From contig CAVRDK010000007.1 in NCBI GenBank assembly GCA_963719855.1, positions 14,149 through 78,148 on the forward strand: a DNA stretch of 64,000 bases. The letters run 5' to 3'. The notes under the pieces are model-generated. The model did no database searches. It saw only the letters and a program-made list of their open reading frames with translations, and was not told where the DNA came from. Shown here one piece after another: positions 53,806 through 61,765 of the stretch. The DNA is from CAIQPV01 sp963719855 (GTDB taxonomy: Bacteria > Pseudomonadota > Gammaproteobacteria > Burkholderiales > Gallionellaceae). Within the stretch, counting starts at the first letter, position 1; each line of letters starts with the position of its first letter. The translations under genes were made by a program, and so were the position numbers.

Positions 53806-53953
53806 AAACGCTGAACAAATCCGTTCGCCCTGAGTCCTTTGGTAAATCCAGGAGAGCATTGTCAAAGGGTTGGCGAGCCATCCAATTGATTTTTATCGTC
53901 TTCCGAGCATGGCTCGACAAACTCACCACGAACGGAGAACTTGTTCAGCGTTT
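53806..53953. repeat. MITE-like repeat with AAACGCTGAACAA ends
   Basis: The 13-bp ends AAACGCTGAACAA and TTGTTCAGCGTTT are perfect inverted repeats. Just inside are CCGTTCGCCCTGAG and CTCACCACGAACGG, the same palindromic core ends as at 3370 and 14423. The 148-bp element lies 18 bases downstream of soeC. A closely related copy in opposite orientation is at 61766-61893. The rest of the soeC-tusA gap holds the direct repeats listed separately. Confidence 0.8.
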
Positions 53954-53969
53954 TTCTATGATAATTATG

Positions 53970-54008
53970 ACCCAGATGGGTTATGCAAGGCTACTCATGT
54001 GGGTTATA
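53970..54008 (+). promoter_or_regulatory. Paired ACCCA..TGGGTTAT sites upstream of tusA
   Basis: ACCCAGATGGGTTATG (53970-53985) and ACTCATGTGGGTTATA (53993-54008) are direct repeats with centres about 23 bases apart, roughly 100-135 bases upstream of tusA. They resemble the palindrome between sat and soeA. They may be operator sites of a shared regulator; no regulator gene is nearby. Confidence 0.4.
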
Positions 54009-54105
54009 GACACTAAAGGCCAGATTCTACTTAATGTAGGGGTAGTATTTTGCGTGCCAACGGAGGCTCGCAAACGGAATTTAAACTTTTACGGAGAGCG
54101 CAACA

Positions 54106-54333
54106 ATGAACTTTGACAAGGAGTTGGATGCACGCGGCCTCAATTGCCCGCTGCCTATCCTGAAAACCAAAAAATCGCTGGCCGACATGGCTTCCGGACA
54201 AATATTGAAGATGATCTCCACCGACTGCGGTTCTGTGAAGGACATGCAAGCCTTTGCAAACCAGACAGGCAATACGCTGGTTGAACAGGCTGAAATAAAT
54301 AACGAATACGTTTTTTACATGAAAAAGAAATAA
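54106..54333 (+). CDS. tusA: TusA/SirA family sulfur carrier
   Basis: Small cytosolic sulfur carrier of 75 residues. The key motif is ARGLNCPLPILKTKKSL, with the sulfur-binding Cys in CPxP near residue 14. The rest is the TusA alpha/beta fold (ILKMISTDCGSVKDMQAF). In sulfur oxidisers TusA passes sulfane sulfur from rhodanese or DsrE proteins to the oxidation machinery. GGAG lies 11 bases before ATG 54106. It is followed 24 bp later by dsrE2. Confidence 0.95.
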   Translation: MNFDKELDARGLNCPLPILKTKKSLADMASGQILKMISTDCGSVKDMQAFANQTGNTLVEQAEINNEYVFYMKKK

Positions 54334-54357
54334 ATAAATCACTCTCAAGGAGATTCC

Positions 54358-54822
54358 ATGAAAAAAATGGCGATTATTGCCACCAAGGGCACGCTGGACA
54401 TGGCTTATCCGCCATTCATCCTCGGCTCTACCGCTGCCGCGCTGGGCTATGAAGTGCAGATATTTTTCACCTTCTACGGCCTGCAACTGCTGCGCAAAGA
54501 CTTATCCGACGTAAAGATCAGCCCGCTGGCCAATCCCGCGATGCCGATGCCCATACCCATGCCGGTGTTTGTGCAAATGCTGCCCGGAATGGAATCGATG
54601 GCCACGATGATGATGAAGGCCAAGATGAAGAAAAAGGGCGTCGCCTCCCTCGAAGAATTGCGTGACATGTGCCTGGAAGCCGAGGTCAAGTTCGTCGCCT
54701 GCCAGATGACGGTGGACCTGTTCGAATTCGACAAGAGTGAGTTCATAGACAACGTCGAATATGGCGGTGCGGCAACGTTCATGGAATTTGCCGGTGAAAC
54801 TGACATTTGTCTTTTTGTTTAA
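54358..54822 (+). CDS. dsrE2: DsrE2-type sulfurtransferase
   Basis: DsrE/DsrF/DrsH-like protein of 154 residues. Motifs are ATKGTLDMAYPPFILGSTAA, EVQIFFTFYGLQLLRKDL, and the conserved Cys in VKFVACQMTVDLFEF. The middle is unusually Met/Pro-rich (PAMPMPIPMPVF, MESMATMMMKAKMKKK). DsrE2 proteins typically pair with TusA, as here, and exchange persulfide sulfur. Start follows AAGGAG. Role in delivering sulfur for sulfite production is inferred from context. Confidence 0.9.
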   Translation: MKKMAIIATKGTLDMAYPPFILGSTAAALGYEVQIFFTFYGLQLLRKDLSDVKISPLANPAMPMPIPMPVFVQMLPGMESMATMMMKAKMKKKGVASLEELRDMCLEAEVKFVACQMTVDLFEFDKSEFIDNVEYGGAATFMEFAGETDICLFV

Positions 54823-54842
54823 CCGTTGCAACTGAATCACAA

Positions 54843-55008
54843 CTTTAACCCAAAAAACTCATTAGAACTGGCTTGATCCCTTCCTCCTCTCAGGGGGAAG
54901 GTTAGGATGGGGGTAGCGTAGTTAGAATGCTGCGATTCTACCCCCTCCCTAGCCCTCCCCCTGCAAGGGGGAGGGGATATTGGGCCTAATGGATTAGCCG
55001 GGTTTAAA
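54843..55008. repeat. Gene-less paired-arm element of the DUF559 cassette type (solo copy 1)
   Basis: Two inverted hairpin arms, CTCAGGGGGAAGGTTAGGAT then GGGGGTAG at 54890-54916, and TCTACCCCCTCCCTAGCCCT then CCCCCTGCAAGGGGGAGGGG at 54938-54977, are separated by only about 20 bases. Outer ends add TTTAACCC...CATTAGA on the left and CTAATGGATTAGCCGGGTTTAAA on the right. It lies between dsrE2 and the FadL-type gene and contains no gene. Confidence 0.75.
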
Positions 55009-55029
55009 CTAAATATAGGGAGATGCTTT

Positions 55030-56271
55030 ATGAGTAAGAATAAAATTCTGGTATCGTTGCTGATCGCGGGCGGATTGGTTACGCCGATGGCGCATGCCAC
55101 CGATGGTTATTTTGCACAAGGTTATGGCATGAAGGCAAACGGTATGGCCGGCGTGGGCATCGCGCTACCGCAGGATTCCCTCGCTGCTGCGACCAACCCG
55201 GCCGGCATGGTGATGGTTGGCGATCGTGTTGATCTGGGTTTGACTTGGTTCAAGCCAACGCGGGGCGCTGATGTCACTGGAGCTGGTGGTCTGGGGAATG
55301 GATCTTTTGACGGCAATGGCAGGAGCAACTTCTTCATCCCTGAGATGGGCTACAACAAAATGATGAACCCAAACATGTCGTTGGGTGTGTCGGTATATGG
55401 CAACGGCGGCTTGAATAGCGGTTATCAAACCAGCCCGTTCGGAGCAAATGCGGGAATTAACATGTCGCAGCTATTCGTAGCCCCGACTTGGGCAATGAAA
55501 CTGAATGACAGCAATTCGGTAGGCGTGGCTCTTAATCTGGTTTACCAAACTTTTGCTGCCACAGGTCTCGGCGCTTTCGCAGGCTCGACTAGCAATCCTG
55601 CCGCTTTGACTGACAACGGCACGGATACCTCCACGGGTGTTGGCTTGCGTCTTGGCTGGACAGGTGAAATAACGCCTATGGTAACACTAGGCGCCACTTA
55701 TCAGCCCAAGACCACGATGAGCAAATTCAGCAAGTATGCTGGTCTGTTTGCAAATCAGGGTAGTTTCGATATTCCTGCCAGCTATGGCGTAGGCATCGCA
55801 GTCAAGGCAACGTCGGCGACGACTATTGCGGCCGATATTATGGCTATTCAGTACGGGGACGTAGCTGCCGTCGGCAATTCACTTTCACAGCTTACGGTTA
55901 GTGGCATCCCTTTGGGTGGAAGCAACGGCCCCGGTTTTGGCTGGACAAATACACAGGTGCTGAAACTTGGTGTCAGCCAAGTGATGAGCGACACGCTCAC
56001 CGTGCGTGCGGGTTATAGTCACAACACTCAACCTATTCCATCCACTCAAACCATGTTCAACATTCTGGCTCCCGGTGTTATACAAGACCATGTGACTTTG
56101 GGTGCAACCTATAACGTAACCAAGCAGAACGAAGTGACCGTTGCGTACATGCACGCCTTTGAGAACAATGTTAATGGCGTTGGCGCAATACCCGGCCCAT
56201 TTGGCGGTGGCAATGTCAATATCCACATGCACGAAGATTCTCTGGGTGTTGCCTATAGCTGGAAGTATTAA
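55030..56271 (+). CDS. OmpP1/FadL-family outer membrane protein
   Basis: Outer membrane beta-barrel of 413 residues. A signal peptide (VSLLIAGGLVTPMAHA) precedes the FadL-type N-terminus: TDGYFAQGYGMKANGMAGVG, then ALPQDSLAAATNPAGMVMVG with the NPA motif. Alternating beta strands run to a C-terminal aromatic region, though the last residues are SWKY rather than a terminal Phe. FadL-family porins take up hydrophobic compounds. Placement behind tusA-dsrE2 suggests import of hydrophobic sulfur species, but this is speculation. Good ribosome binding site (GGGAG) before ATG 55030; a strong terminator follows. Confidence 0.9.
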   Translation: MSKNKILVSLLIAGGLVTPMAHATDGYFAQGYGMKANGMAGVGIALPQDSLAAATNPAGMVMVGDRVDLGLTWFKPTRGADVTGAGGLGNGSFDGNGRSNFFIPEMGYNKMMNPNMSLGVSVYGNGGLNSGYQTSPFGANAGINMSQLFVAPTWAMKLNDSNSVGVALNLVYQTFAATGLGAFAGSTSNPAALTDNGTDTSTGVGLRLGWTGEITPMVTLGATYQPKTTMSKFSKYAGLFANQGSFDIPASYGVGIAVKATSATTIAADIMAIQYGDVAAVGNSLSQLTVSGIPLGGSNGPGFGWTNTQVLKLGVSQVMSDTLTVRAGYSHNTQPIPSTQTMFNILAPGVIQDHVTLGATYNVTKQNEVTVAYMHAFENNVNGVGAIPGPFGGGNVNIHMHEDSLGVAYSWKY

Positions 56272-56299
56272 ACGATAAGCAGAGCAACAACTCTCACCA

Positions 56300-56326
56300 G
56301 CCCGCCATCATCTGGCGGGCTTTTTT
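56300..56326 (+). terminator. Rho-independent terminator after the FadL-type gene
   Basis: GCCCGCCA / TGGCGGGC forms an eight-base stem with a five-base loop, followed by six T. It separates the porin gene from moeA. Confidence 0.92.
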
Positions 56327-56340
56327 ACTGGCCGGAACAC

Positions 56341-57603
56341 ATGGAATCACGTCCTTTCACCTTGTCAAAACTCGAATCATTGAACGACTACGATCCCGAT
56401 TCAATGCCTGTAGAACAGGCGCGCCAGTTCATCCGGCAATTTCTTGTTCCGGTATCTGAGCAGGAAATTGTCGATCTGTGCGAAGCCTTGCGGCGCACAC
56501 TTGCATGCGATGTGTTGTCGCCCATGAATGTACCGCCCCACGATTATTCCGCGATGGATGGTTATGCGGTGCGCCATTCCGATCTGGAAGGCGACGCGAC
56601 TAAATTGAGCATGACCGGAAGCAGCTATGCCGGGCATCCTTACAGCGGGCAGGTATCTGCCGGAGAATGCGTGCGCATCATGACCGGCGCACTGATTCCT
56701 GATGGCTGCGACACGGTGGTGATGCAGGAACATGTCAAAATTGATGGAACAATTGTTGAAATCGGCAGCGGACATAGCCAAGGCCAGAATATCCGTCGAG
56801 CCGGTGAAGACATCAGGCAGGGCGCAACCGTTCTGTCTCGCGGAAAGGTAATTTGTCCTGCGGAGATGGGCTTGCTGGCTTCTCTGGGGTTAAGCGAAGT
56901 CGCGGTATTCCGCAAATTGCGCGTTGCCATCTTCTCGACCGGCGACGAATTGCAGCAACCCGGCGCGCCGCTGGAAGCGGGCCAGATTTACGACAGCAAC
57001 CGCTACTCCCTGTCCGGCCTGTTGAGCGAATTGGGCGGAGTGGAAATCATGGACATGGGCAACATCCGCGATGACCGGGACAGCCTCAAGACGGCCTTGC
57101 TGGACGCCGCGTCGCAGGCCGATGTCCTCATCACCAGCGGCGGCGTTTCCGTGGGCGAGGCTGACTACATAAAACAATTGCTGACTGAAGTCGGCGAGGT
57201 CGTATTCTGGAAAATCGCCATGAAACCGGGACGCCCGCTGGCTTACGGCAAGATCGGCGCCTGCCACTTCTTCGGCCTACCCGGCAATCCAGTCGCGGTC
57301 ATGGTGACCTTCCAGCAATTCGTGCGCGACGCTCTGCGCCTCCTGATGGGGCAGCAACCAAAACCCGCATTCACACTCAAAGCTGTCTGTACCAGCAAAA
57401 TCAGGAAAGTACCCGGACGCACCGAATTCCAGCGCGGCATCCTGACTCAGGATGAAAACGGAACACTTATTGTTTGCACCACAGGCGATCAAGGATCGGG
57501 TATCCTCAGTTCGATGAGCAAGGCCAACTGTTTTATCATATTGCCGGTATCGCAGGGAAACACCGAAGCTGGAAGCAGCGTTGATGTGCAGTTATTTAAT
57601 TAA
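56341..57603 (+). CDS. moeA: Molybdopterin molybdenumtransferase MoeA
   Basis: Inserts molybdate into adenylated molybdopterin. In 420 residues: PHDYSAMDGYAVRHSDLEG, MTGALIPDGCDTVVMQEH, the GD(E/D) motif in FSTGDELQQPGAPL, DSNRYSLSGLLSELGG, TSGGVSVGEADYIKQLL, KPGRPLAYGKIGACHFFGLP and GNPVAVMVTF. All four domains appear present. It opens the Mo-cofactor gene run that would supply SoeA. Confidence 0.97.
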   Translation: MESRPFTLSKLESLNDYDPDSMPVEQARQFIRQFLVPVSEQEIVDLCEALRRTLACDVLSPMNVPPHDYSAMDGYAVRHSDLEGDATKLSMTGSSYAGHPYSGQVSAGECVRIMTGALIPDGCDTVVMQEHVKIDGTIVEIGSGHSQGQNIRRAGEDIRQGATVLSRGKVICPAEMGLLASLGLSEVAVFRKLRVAIFSTGDELQQPGAPLEAGQIYDSNRYSLSGLLSELGGVEIMDMGNIRDDRDSLKTALLDAASQADVLITSGGVSVGEADYIKQLLTEVGEVVFWKIAMKPGRPLAYGKIGACHFFGLPGNPVAVMVTFQQFVRDALRLLMGQQPKPAFTLKAVCTSKIRKVPGRTEFQRGILTQDENGTLIVCTTGDQGSGILSSMSKANCFIILPVSQGNTEAGSSVDVQLFN

Positions 57604-57625
57604 TGCATTCTTGAGATATTTTGTA

Positions 57626-57783
57626 TGAACCCAAATAATTCGTCAGACAAAATATTCCCTCCCCCTTGCAGGGGGAGGGTTAGGGAGGGGGTAGAAACGC
57701 GTATCTTTCACCACTTCTACCCCCATCCTAACCTTCCCCCTGCAAGGGGGGAAGGGACAAATCGGCTCTACTGGATCTTTTGC
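57626..57783. repeat. Gene-less paired-arm element of the DUF559 cassette type (solo copy 2)
   Basis: Arms CCCTCCCCCTTGCAGGGGGA then GGGTTAGGGAGGGGGTAG, and CTACCCCCATCCTAACCTTC then CCCCTGCAAGGGGGGAAGGG, flank about 25 bases (AAACGCGTATCTTTCACCACTT). The outer right part (ACAAATCGGCTCTACTGGAT) matches solo copy 3 at 62.4 kb. It lies between moeA and moaA and ends at the moaA start, so it probably carries the moaA leader. Confidence 0.75.
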
Positions 57784-57784
57784 A

Positions 57785-58774
57785 ATGAATAGCCCACTAC
57801 AGGATAGCTTCGGCAGGAAAATAAATTACCTGCGCCTGTCGGTGACTGACCGTTGCGACTTTCGCTGTACCTATTGCATGGCGGAGAAGATGCATTTCCT
57901 GCCGCGCGAAGAAATCCTCTCGCTGGAAGAATGCCTGCTCATCGCTAAAACCTTCGTCGGTCTGGGCGTGGACAAAATACGCCTCACCGGAGGCGAGCCG
58001 TTGGTGAGAAAGGATTTCTCATGGCTGGCGGCGCGCATCCGCGAACTCGATGGTTTGCGTGAACTGGCGCTGACTACCAACGGCTCGCAACTGGCGCAGT
58101 TAGCGGCACCGTTGGCGGAAGCGGGCGTTGACCGCATCAATATCAGTCTCGATAGCCTTGATCCCGAAGTTTTTCAGCGCATCACGCGCAGGGGCGACCT
58201 GCGTCAGGTGCTGGATGGCATAGCTGCCGCGATAGCGGCTTTTGGCAGCGCCCGCATCAAGCTGAACGCCGTCATGCTGCGCGGCATCAATCACCACGAA
58301 TTGCTTGCCATGCTTGAATTCGCGCTGGCGCGCAAGGTAGACATCAGCTTCATTGAACAGATGCACATGGGCGAGACGGAGCACCCTCATGCGGATTCAT
58401 TTTACGGCAGTGCGGACGCTTTGGCGCAACTCGGGCAACACCATGAACTGATTCCCAGCGTGGAAACCAGCGGCGGCCCGGCACGCTATTGGCGCATTCC
58501 CGGTCATGAGTCGCGCATCGGTTTCATCTCGCCGCACACGCATAATTTTTGCGCCGGTTGCAACCGGATTCGCATCTCGGCACGCGGAGAACTGTTCCCC
58601 TGTCTTGGCAACGAGGGCATGGTGGATCTGTTGCCCGCCGTGCGTGCGGGTGACGAAGCCGCCTTGCGCGACATGATCCTGCAAGCTGTGATCGCCAAAC
58701 CGCAGGCGCATGAGTTCGACTTGTCGCAGCCCGAACCTCGCATTGTTCGTTTCATGTCGCACACCGGCGGATAA
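57785..58774 (+). CDS. moaA: GTP 3',8-cyclase MoaA
   Basis: Radical SAM enzyme starting molybdopterin synthesis. In 329 residues: the SAM cluster DRCDFRCTYCMAEK (CxxxCxxC), IRLTGGEPLVRKDF, the C-terminal second cluster FCAGCNRIRISARGELFPC, and the essential terminal Gly-Gly (MSHTGG). A palindromic element lies immediately upstream, and no strong ribosome binding site is seen. Stop and mobA start overlap by one base (TAATG). Confidence 0.97.
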   Translation: MNSPLQDSFGRKINYLRLSVTDRCDFRCTYCMAEKMHFLPREEILSLEECLLIAKTFVGLGVDKIRLTGGEPLVRKDFSWLAARIRELDGLRELALTTNGSQLAQLAAPLAEAGVDRINISLDSLDPEVFQRITRRGDLRQVLDGIAAAIAAFGSARIKLNAVMLRGINHHELLAMLEFALARKVDISFIEQMHMGETEHPHADSFYGSADALAQLGQHHELIPSVETSGGPARYWRIPGHESRIGFISPHTHNFCAGCNRIRISARGELFPCLGNEGMVDLLPAVRAGDEAALRDMILQAVIAKPQAHEFDLSQPEPRIVRFMSHTGG

Positions 58775-59370
58775 TGCGGCTGCCCATCACCACAGTGATA
58801 CTCGCGGGCGGGCAAGGCACCCGCATCGGCGGCGACAAGGGACTGCAAACCTTGCATGGACGGCCATTGATTGTATGGGTGCTTGATGCAGTCCGCAGCC
58901 AGAGCGACGAGGTGCTGATCAGCGCGAATGATGGGCGCGACGAATATGCCGATCTCGGCTGCTCCGTCATCGCCGACCAGATGCCGGGCCGGGCCGGGCC
59001 GCTGGCCGGTTTGCAGTCCGCCCTGAATTGCTCAAGCCACGATAGTGTTGTCAGCGTGCCGTGCGACACTCCATTTCTGCCCAAGGATTTGATCGCCCGC
59101 TTGTATGCGGCAGCAGGCAACTCCGAAGCCGCCGTGGCAGTGACGGAAGGCAAGCGGCAACCCACCATCGCCCTGTACCGCAAGAGCGTGCTGCCCAAGC
59201 TAAATGCCTATCTCAATGGAGGTGAGCGCAAAGTGGGCGGCTGGCTCGACACGCTACAAGTGAGCGAAGTCGTGTTCGACGATGCTGACGCATTCATTAA
59301 CATCAACACTTCGGAAGAATTGGAAGCGGCGAATCAAAAGCAATATCTGGACAAGTCCGGCAGCCGTTAA
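58774..59370 (+). CDS. mobA: Molybdenum cofactor guanylyltransferase MobA
   Basis: Transfers GMP to Mo-molybdopterin to make MGD, the form SoeA-type enzymes need. In 198 residues: the nucleotide-binding N-terminus ITTVILAGGQGTRIGGDKGL, GCSVIADQMPGRAGPLAGL, VSVPCDTPFLPKDLIARLY and RQPTIALYRKSVLP. It overlaps moaA. A DUF559 cassette separates it from mog. Confidence 0.95.
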   Translation: MRLPITTVILAGGQGTRIGGDKGLQTLHGRPLIVWVLDAVRSQSDEVLISANDGRDEYADLGCSVIADQMPGRAGPLAGLQSALNCSSHDSVVSVPCDTPFLPKDLIARLYAAAGNSEAAVAVTEGKRQPTIALYRKSVLPKLNAYLNGGERKVGGWLDTLQVSEVVFDDADAFININTSEELEAANQKQYLDKSGSR

Positions 59371-59386
59371 AATCCTACCGCACAGA

Positions 59387-59822
59387 TTCCTTCCTCCTTT
59401 GAGGGGAAGGTTAGGATGGGGGGGTACTTTAATGATAGCCAGAAGAATCAGTTTAGTGACGACCGCGAGGGCGAGGGTGTTACGGCGCAGTATGACCAAT
59501 GTCGAGCGGATGCTCTGGAAGGTATTGAAAAACAAACAACTTAACGGACACCGTTTTCGCCGCCAGCACCCTGTTGGGCAGTACATCACCGATTTTGCCT
59601 GCCTTGAGCAAAAAACAATCATCGAACTTGATGGTGGCCAACATTCAGAACAGCTTGCGTATGATGAGCAGAGAACCAGCTTTTTACGTGCGCATGGCTG
59701 GAAAGTCTTGCGCTTCTGGAACAACGATGTTTTGAATAATTTGGAAGGTGTCTTTTCAATAATTGTGGCAAATTTAACCGATTCACCCCCATCCCAACCT
59801 TCCCCCTTTGAGGGGGAAGGAG
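59387..59822 (+). mobile_element. DUF559-bearing cassette with G/C-rich inverted arms, copy B
   Basis: The left arm (TTCCTTCCTCCTTTGAGGGG then AAGGTTAGGATGGGGGGG) and the right arm (CACCCCCATCCCAACCTTCC then CCCTTTGAGGGGGAAGGAG) are inverted with respect to each other. The single DUF559 gene lies between. The length (436 bp) is almost that of copy A (439 bp). It sits between mobA and mog in the Mo-cofactor gene run. Confidence 0.7.
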
Positions 59823-59827
59823 TTTAG
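59432..59827 (+). CDS. DUF559 domain (Vsr/restriction-endonuclease-like) protein, copy B
   Basis: Protein of 131 residues, homologous to copy A over its whole length: LRRSMTNVERMLWKVLKNKQ, HRFRRQHPVGQYITDFACLE, KTIIELDGGQHSEQ and VLRFWNNDVLNNLEGVFSII. The C-terminus SPPSQPSPFEGEGV is again read from the right arm, which ends in this frame's TAG stop. ATG 59432 is just after the left arm. The conserved Asp/Glu-Gln motif suggests a metal-dependent nuclease fold; activity is untested. Confidence 0.87.
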   Translation: MIARRISLVTTARARVLRRSMTNVERMLWKVLKNKQLNGHRFRRQHPVGQYITDFACLEQKTIIELDGGQHSEQLAYDEQRTSFLRAHGWKVLRFWNNDVLNNLEGVFSIIVANLTDSPPSQPSPFEGEGV

Positions 59828-59839
59828 AGCAAATAACTT

Positions 59840-60391
59840 ATGACAACTAACACACTAAAAATCGGCCTGGTCTCCATCAGCGACCGCGCCAGCAGCGGGG
59901 TGTACCAGGATGCGGGCTTGCCTGCCTTGCAGGACTGGTTCGCACAAGCGTTGAGCAACCCGTGGCAAAGCGTCACGCGCCTGATACCGGACGAACAGGC
60001 GATGATCGAAGCCACCTTGATCGAACTGGCGGATGACGAAGGCTGTCACCTGATCCTCACCACCGGCGGCACCGGCCCCGCGCCGCGCGATGTCACGCCG
60101 GAAGCCACACTGGCCGTGGCGCACAAGGTGTTGCCCGGCTTCGGCGAACAAATGCGCGCGGTCAGCCTGCGTTACGTGCCCACCGCCATTCTGTCGCGTC
60201 AAGTTGGCGTGGTGCGCGGCTCATGTCTTATACTTAATTTGCCGGGACAGCCGAAAGCGATCAAGGAAACGCTGGACGGCGTGTTCGCCGCCGTGCCTTA
60301 CTGCATAGATCTGATCGGCGGGCCGTATATAGAAACCAACCCGGAAGTCGTTCCGGTATTTCGCCCCAAGTCGGCGCAGCGAACGAAGTAG
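59840..60391 (+). CDS. mog: Molybdopterin adenylyltransferase Mog
   Basis: Adenylates molybdopterin before MoeA inserts molybdate. In 183 residues: KIGLVSISDRASSGVYQDAG, HLILTTGGTGPAPRDVTPEA, GFGEQMRAVSLRYVPTAILS and SCLILNLPGQPKAIKETLDG. The TGGTGP and GxPxxI motifs are those of the MogA family. It is 12 bases after the DUF559 gene, and closes the moeA-moaA-mobA-mog group. Confidence 0.95.
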   Translation: MTTNTLKIGLVSISDRASSGVYQDAGLPALQDWFAQALSNPWQSVTRLIPDEQAMIEATLIELADDEGCHLILTTGGTGPAPRDVTPEATLAVAHKVLPGFGEQMRAVSLRYVPTAILSRQVGVVRGSCLILNLPGQPKAIKETLDGVFAAVPYCIDLIGGPYIETNPEVVPVFRPKSAQRTK

Positions 60392-60422
60392 CCAAAAGTG
60401 GCCATCAGCGGAGAGTAATCAA

Positions 60423-61031
60423 GTGGGAAATATTTGGGACGAACGCTATGCAATTGATGAGTATTTTTTCGGCAAAGAACCCAATGCATTTTTGGTTGCG
60501 CAGAGGAAACTGCTGAAGCAAGACGAAACCTGTTTGGCTGTGGCCGATGGCGAAGGACGAAACGGTGTATGGTTGGCCGAGCAGGGGTTGCATGTGCATG
60601 CGGTGGACAGCTCTGGCGTTGCGCTGAGCAAAGCCAGACAACTTGCACAACAGCGTGGTGTCCGGGTCGATTTTGAGCGGGTGGATTTGCTGGAATGGGA
60701 CTGGGGCGAGAATCGTTATGACGTGGTGGTAGCAGTATTTATCCAGTTCGTTGATCCGGTTCAGCGTGCGCAGATTTTTGAAAATATTAGGCGCTGCCTT
60801 AAACCTGGCGGCTTGTTGCTGCTGCATGGCTACGGCCCGCGTCAACTGGAATATGGTACCGGCGGCCCTTCCCAAGTGGAAAACCTTTACACCGAAGAGA
60901 TGCTGCAGATTGCGTTTGCCGGGTGGGAGATTCTGAGCTTGCGCGCTTACGATGAACACATCAATGAAGGCGTGGGGCACAGCGGCATGTCGGCCTTGGT
61001 TGATTTAGTCTCGCGCAAGCCAGGCGTTTAA
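60423..61031 (+). CDS. Class I SAM-dependent methyltransferase
   Basis: Small methyltransferase of 202 residues. Motif I is VADGEGRNGVWLAEQG, motif II VVVAVFIQFVDPVQR, and post-II CLKPGGLLLLHGYGPRQL. The N-terminus WDERYAIDEYFFGKEPNAFL is seen in TehB-like and thiol/tellurite-type methyltransferases, but the substrate cannot be told. The start is GTG 60423 with GGAGAG ten bases upstream. It follows mog by 31 bases and may be in the same transcript. Confidence 0.85.
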   Translation: MGNIWDERYAIDEYFFGKEPNAFLVAQRKLLKQDETCLAVADGEGRNGVWLAEQGLHVHAVDSSGVALSKARQLAQQRGVRVDFERVDLLEWDWGENRYDVVVAVFIQFVDPVQRAQIFENIRRCLKPGGLLLLHGYGPRQLEYGTGGPSQVENLYTEEMLQIAFAGWEILSLRAYDEHINEGVGHSGMSALVDLVSRKPGV

Positions 61032-61123
61032 CGTGAAACTCGCATAGCTTGACTATATCACGGCTCCTAATGTAAACATGTTATTCCAATTTTCGTTAAA
61101 AAACGACAATAATTCCACCGGAT

Positions 61124-61179
61124 GTGGGAGCGGCTTCAGCCGCGATGTATTTGGGTTTCGCGGCTGAAGCCGCTCCCAC
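61124..61179. repeat. Perfect 21-bp inverted repeat (REP-type hairpin) within a decayed MITE
   Basis: GTGGGAGCGGCTTCAGCCGC plus G at 61124-61144 is exactly inverted at 61159-61179, around a 14-base loop. The surrounding 61083-61206 (TTATTCCAATTTT ... AAAATGGAATTA) resembles the ends of the 30159 element. The hairpin could terminate or stabilise transcripts between the methyltransferase and rhodanese genes. Confidence 0.8.
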
Positions 61180-61270
61180 AATTAATACCATTTAAAATGG
61201 AATTATGTGCCAAAAATGACAGCGCGCACCATGCGCTCATGCCAACAAGTAAATAAAGGAAATATATAAA

Positions 61271-61744
61271 ATGGAACGCTATGACGACCTGATTACCGAA
61301 GCGCTTGCGCGCGTGAAAGAGATTATGCCGTGGGATTTGAGCCGCTCGCTGGCCGCAGGAAACAGACCTATTCTGCTCGACGTGCGCGAGCCGGTTGAAT
61401 TCGCCAAGCTGCGCATCCCCGGCTCGATCAATGTTCCGCGCGGTGTGCTGGAGCAAGCCTGCGAATGGGACTACGACGAGACTGTGCCTGAACTGGCAAG
61501 TGGCAGAGCGCAAGAGATCGTGGTCATCTGTCGTTCCGGCAAGCGTTCGGTGCTGGCAGTTGATATGTTGCTGCGGATGGGGTTTTCCAATGTTGTCTCA
61601 CTGAAGACCGGAATACGCGGCTGGACCGATTTTGAGCAACCCATGCTAAATGCGAATGGCGAGGCGATTGACGCCGATGCAGGGGATTTGCTGCTTGCGC
61701 CGATACTGCGACCGGATCAACGAAAACCACCTAAATCAACTTGA
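61271..61744 (+). CDS. Rhodanese domain protein
   Basis: Cytosolic single-domain rhodanese of 157 residues. ILLDVREPVEFAKLRIPGSI and NVPRGVLE are typical. The active-site loop is VVICRSGKRSVLAVDMLLRM, with the sulfur-accepting Cys near residue 80. GTGIRGW-type end motif appears as LKTGIRGWTDFEQP. It probably moves sulfane sulfur to carriers such as TusA; proximity to the sulfur genes supports this but is not proof. A GGAAAT stretch precedes ATG 61271. Confidence 0.9.
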   Translation: MERYDDLITEALARVKEIMPWDLSRSLAAGNRPILLDVREPVEFAKLRIPGSINVPRGVLEQACEWDYDETVPELASGRAQEIVVICRSGKRSVLAVDMLLRMGFSNVVSLKTGIRGWTDFEQPMLNANGEAIDADAGDLLLAPILRPDQRKPPKST

Positions 61745-61765
61745 TAGACGGCGTTTTCACTTGAT

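Noticed and set aside
54877..54978. Reading the G/C-rich hairpins as simple terminators
   Set aside because: They come in pairs with inverted arms, recur at five loci with the same internal motifs, and lack consistent T runs. A repeat family explains them better, although they may still affect transcription.
60423..61031. Naming the methyltransferase tehB
   Set aside because: The SAM motifs are generic and TehB-specific residues could not be confirmed.
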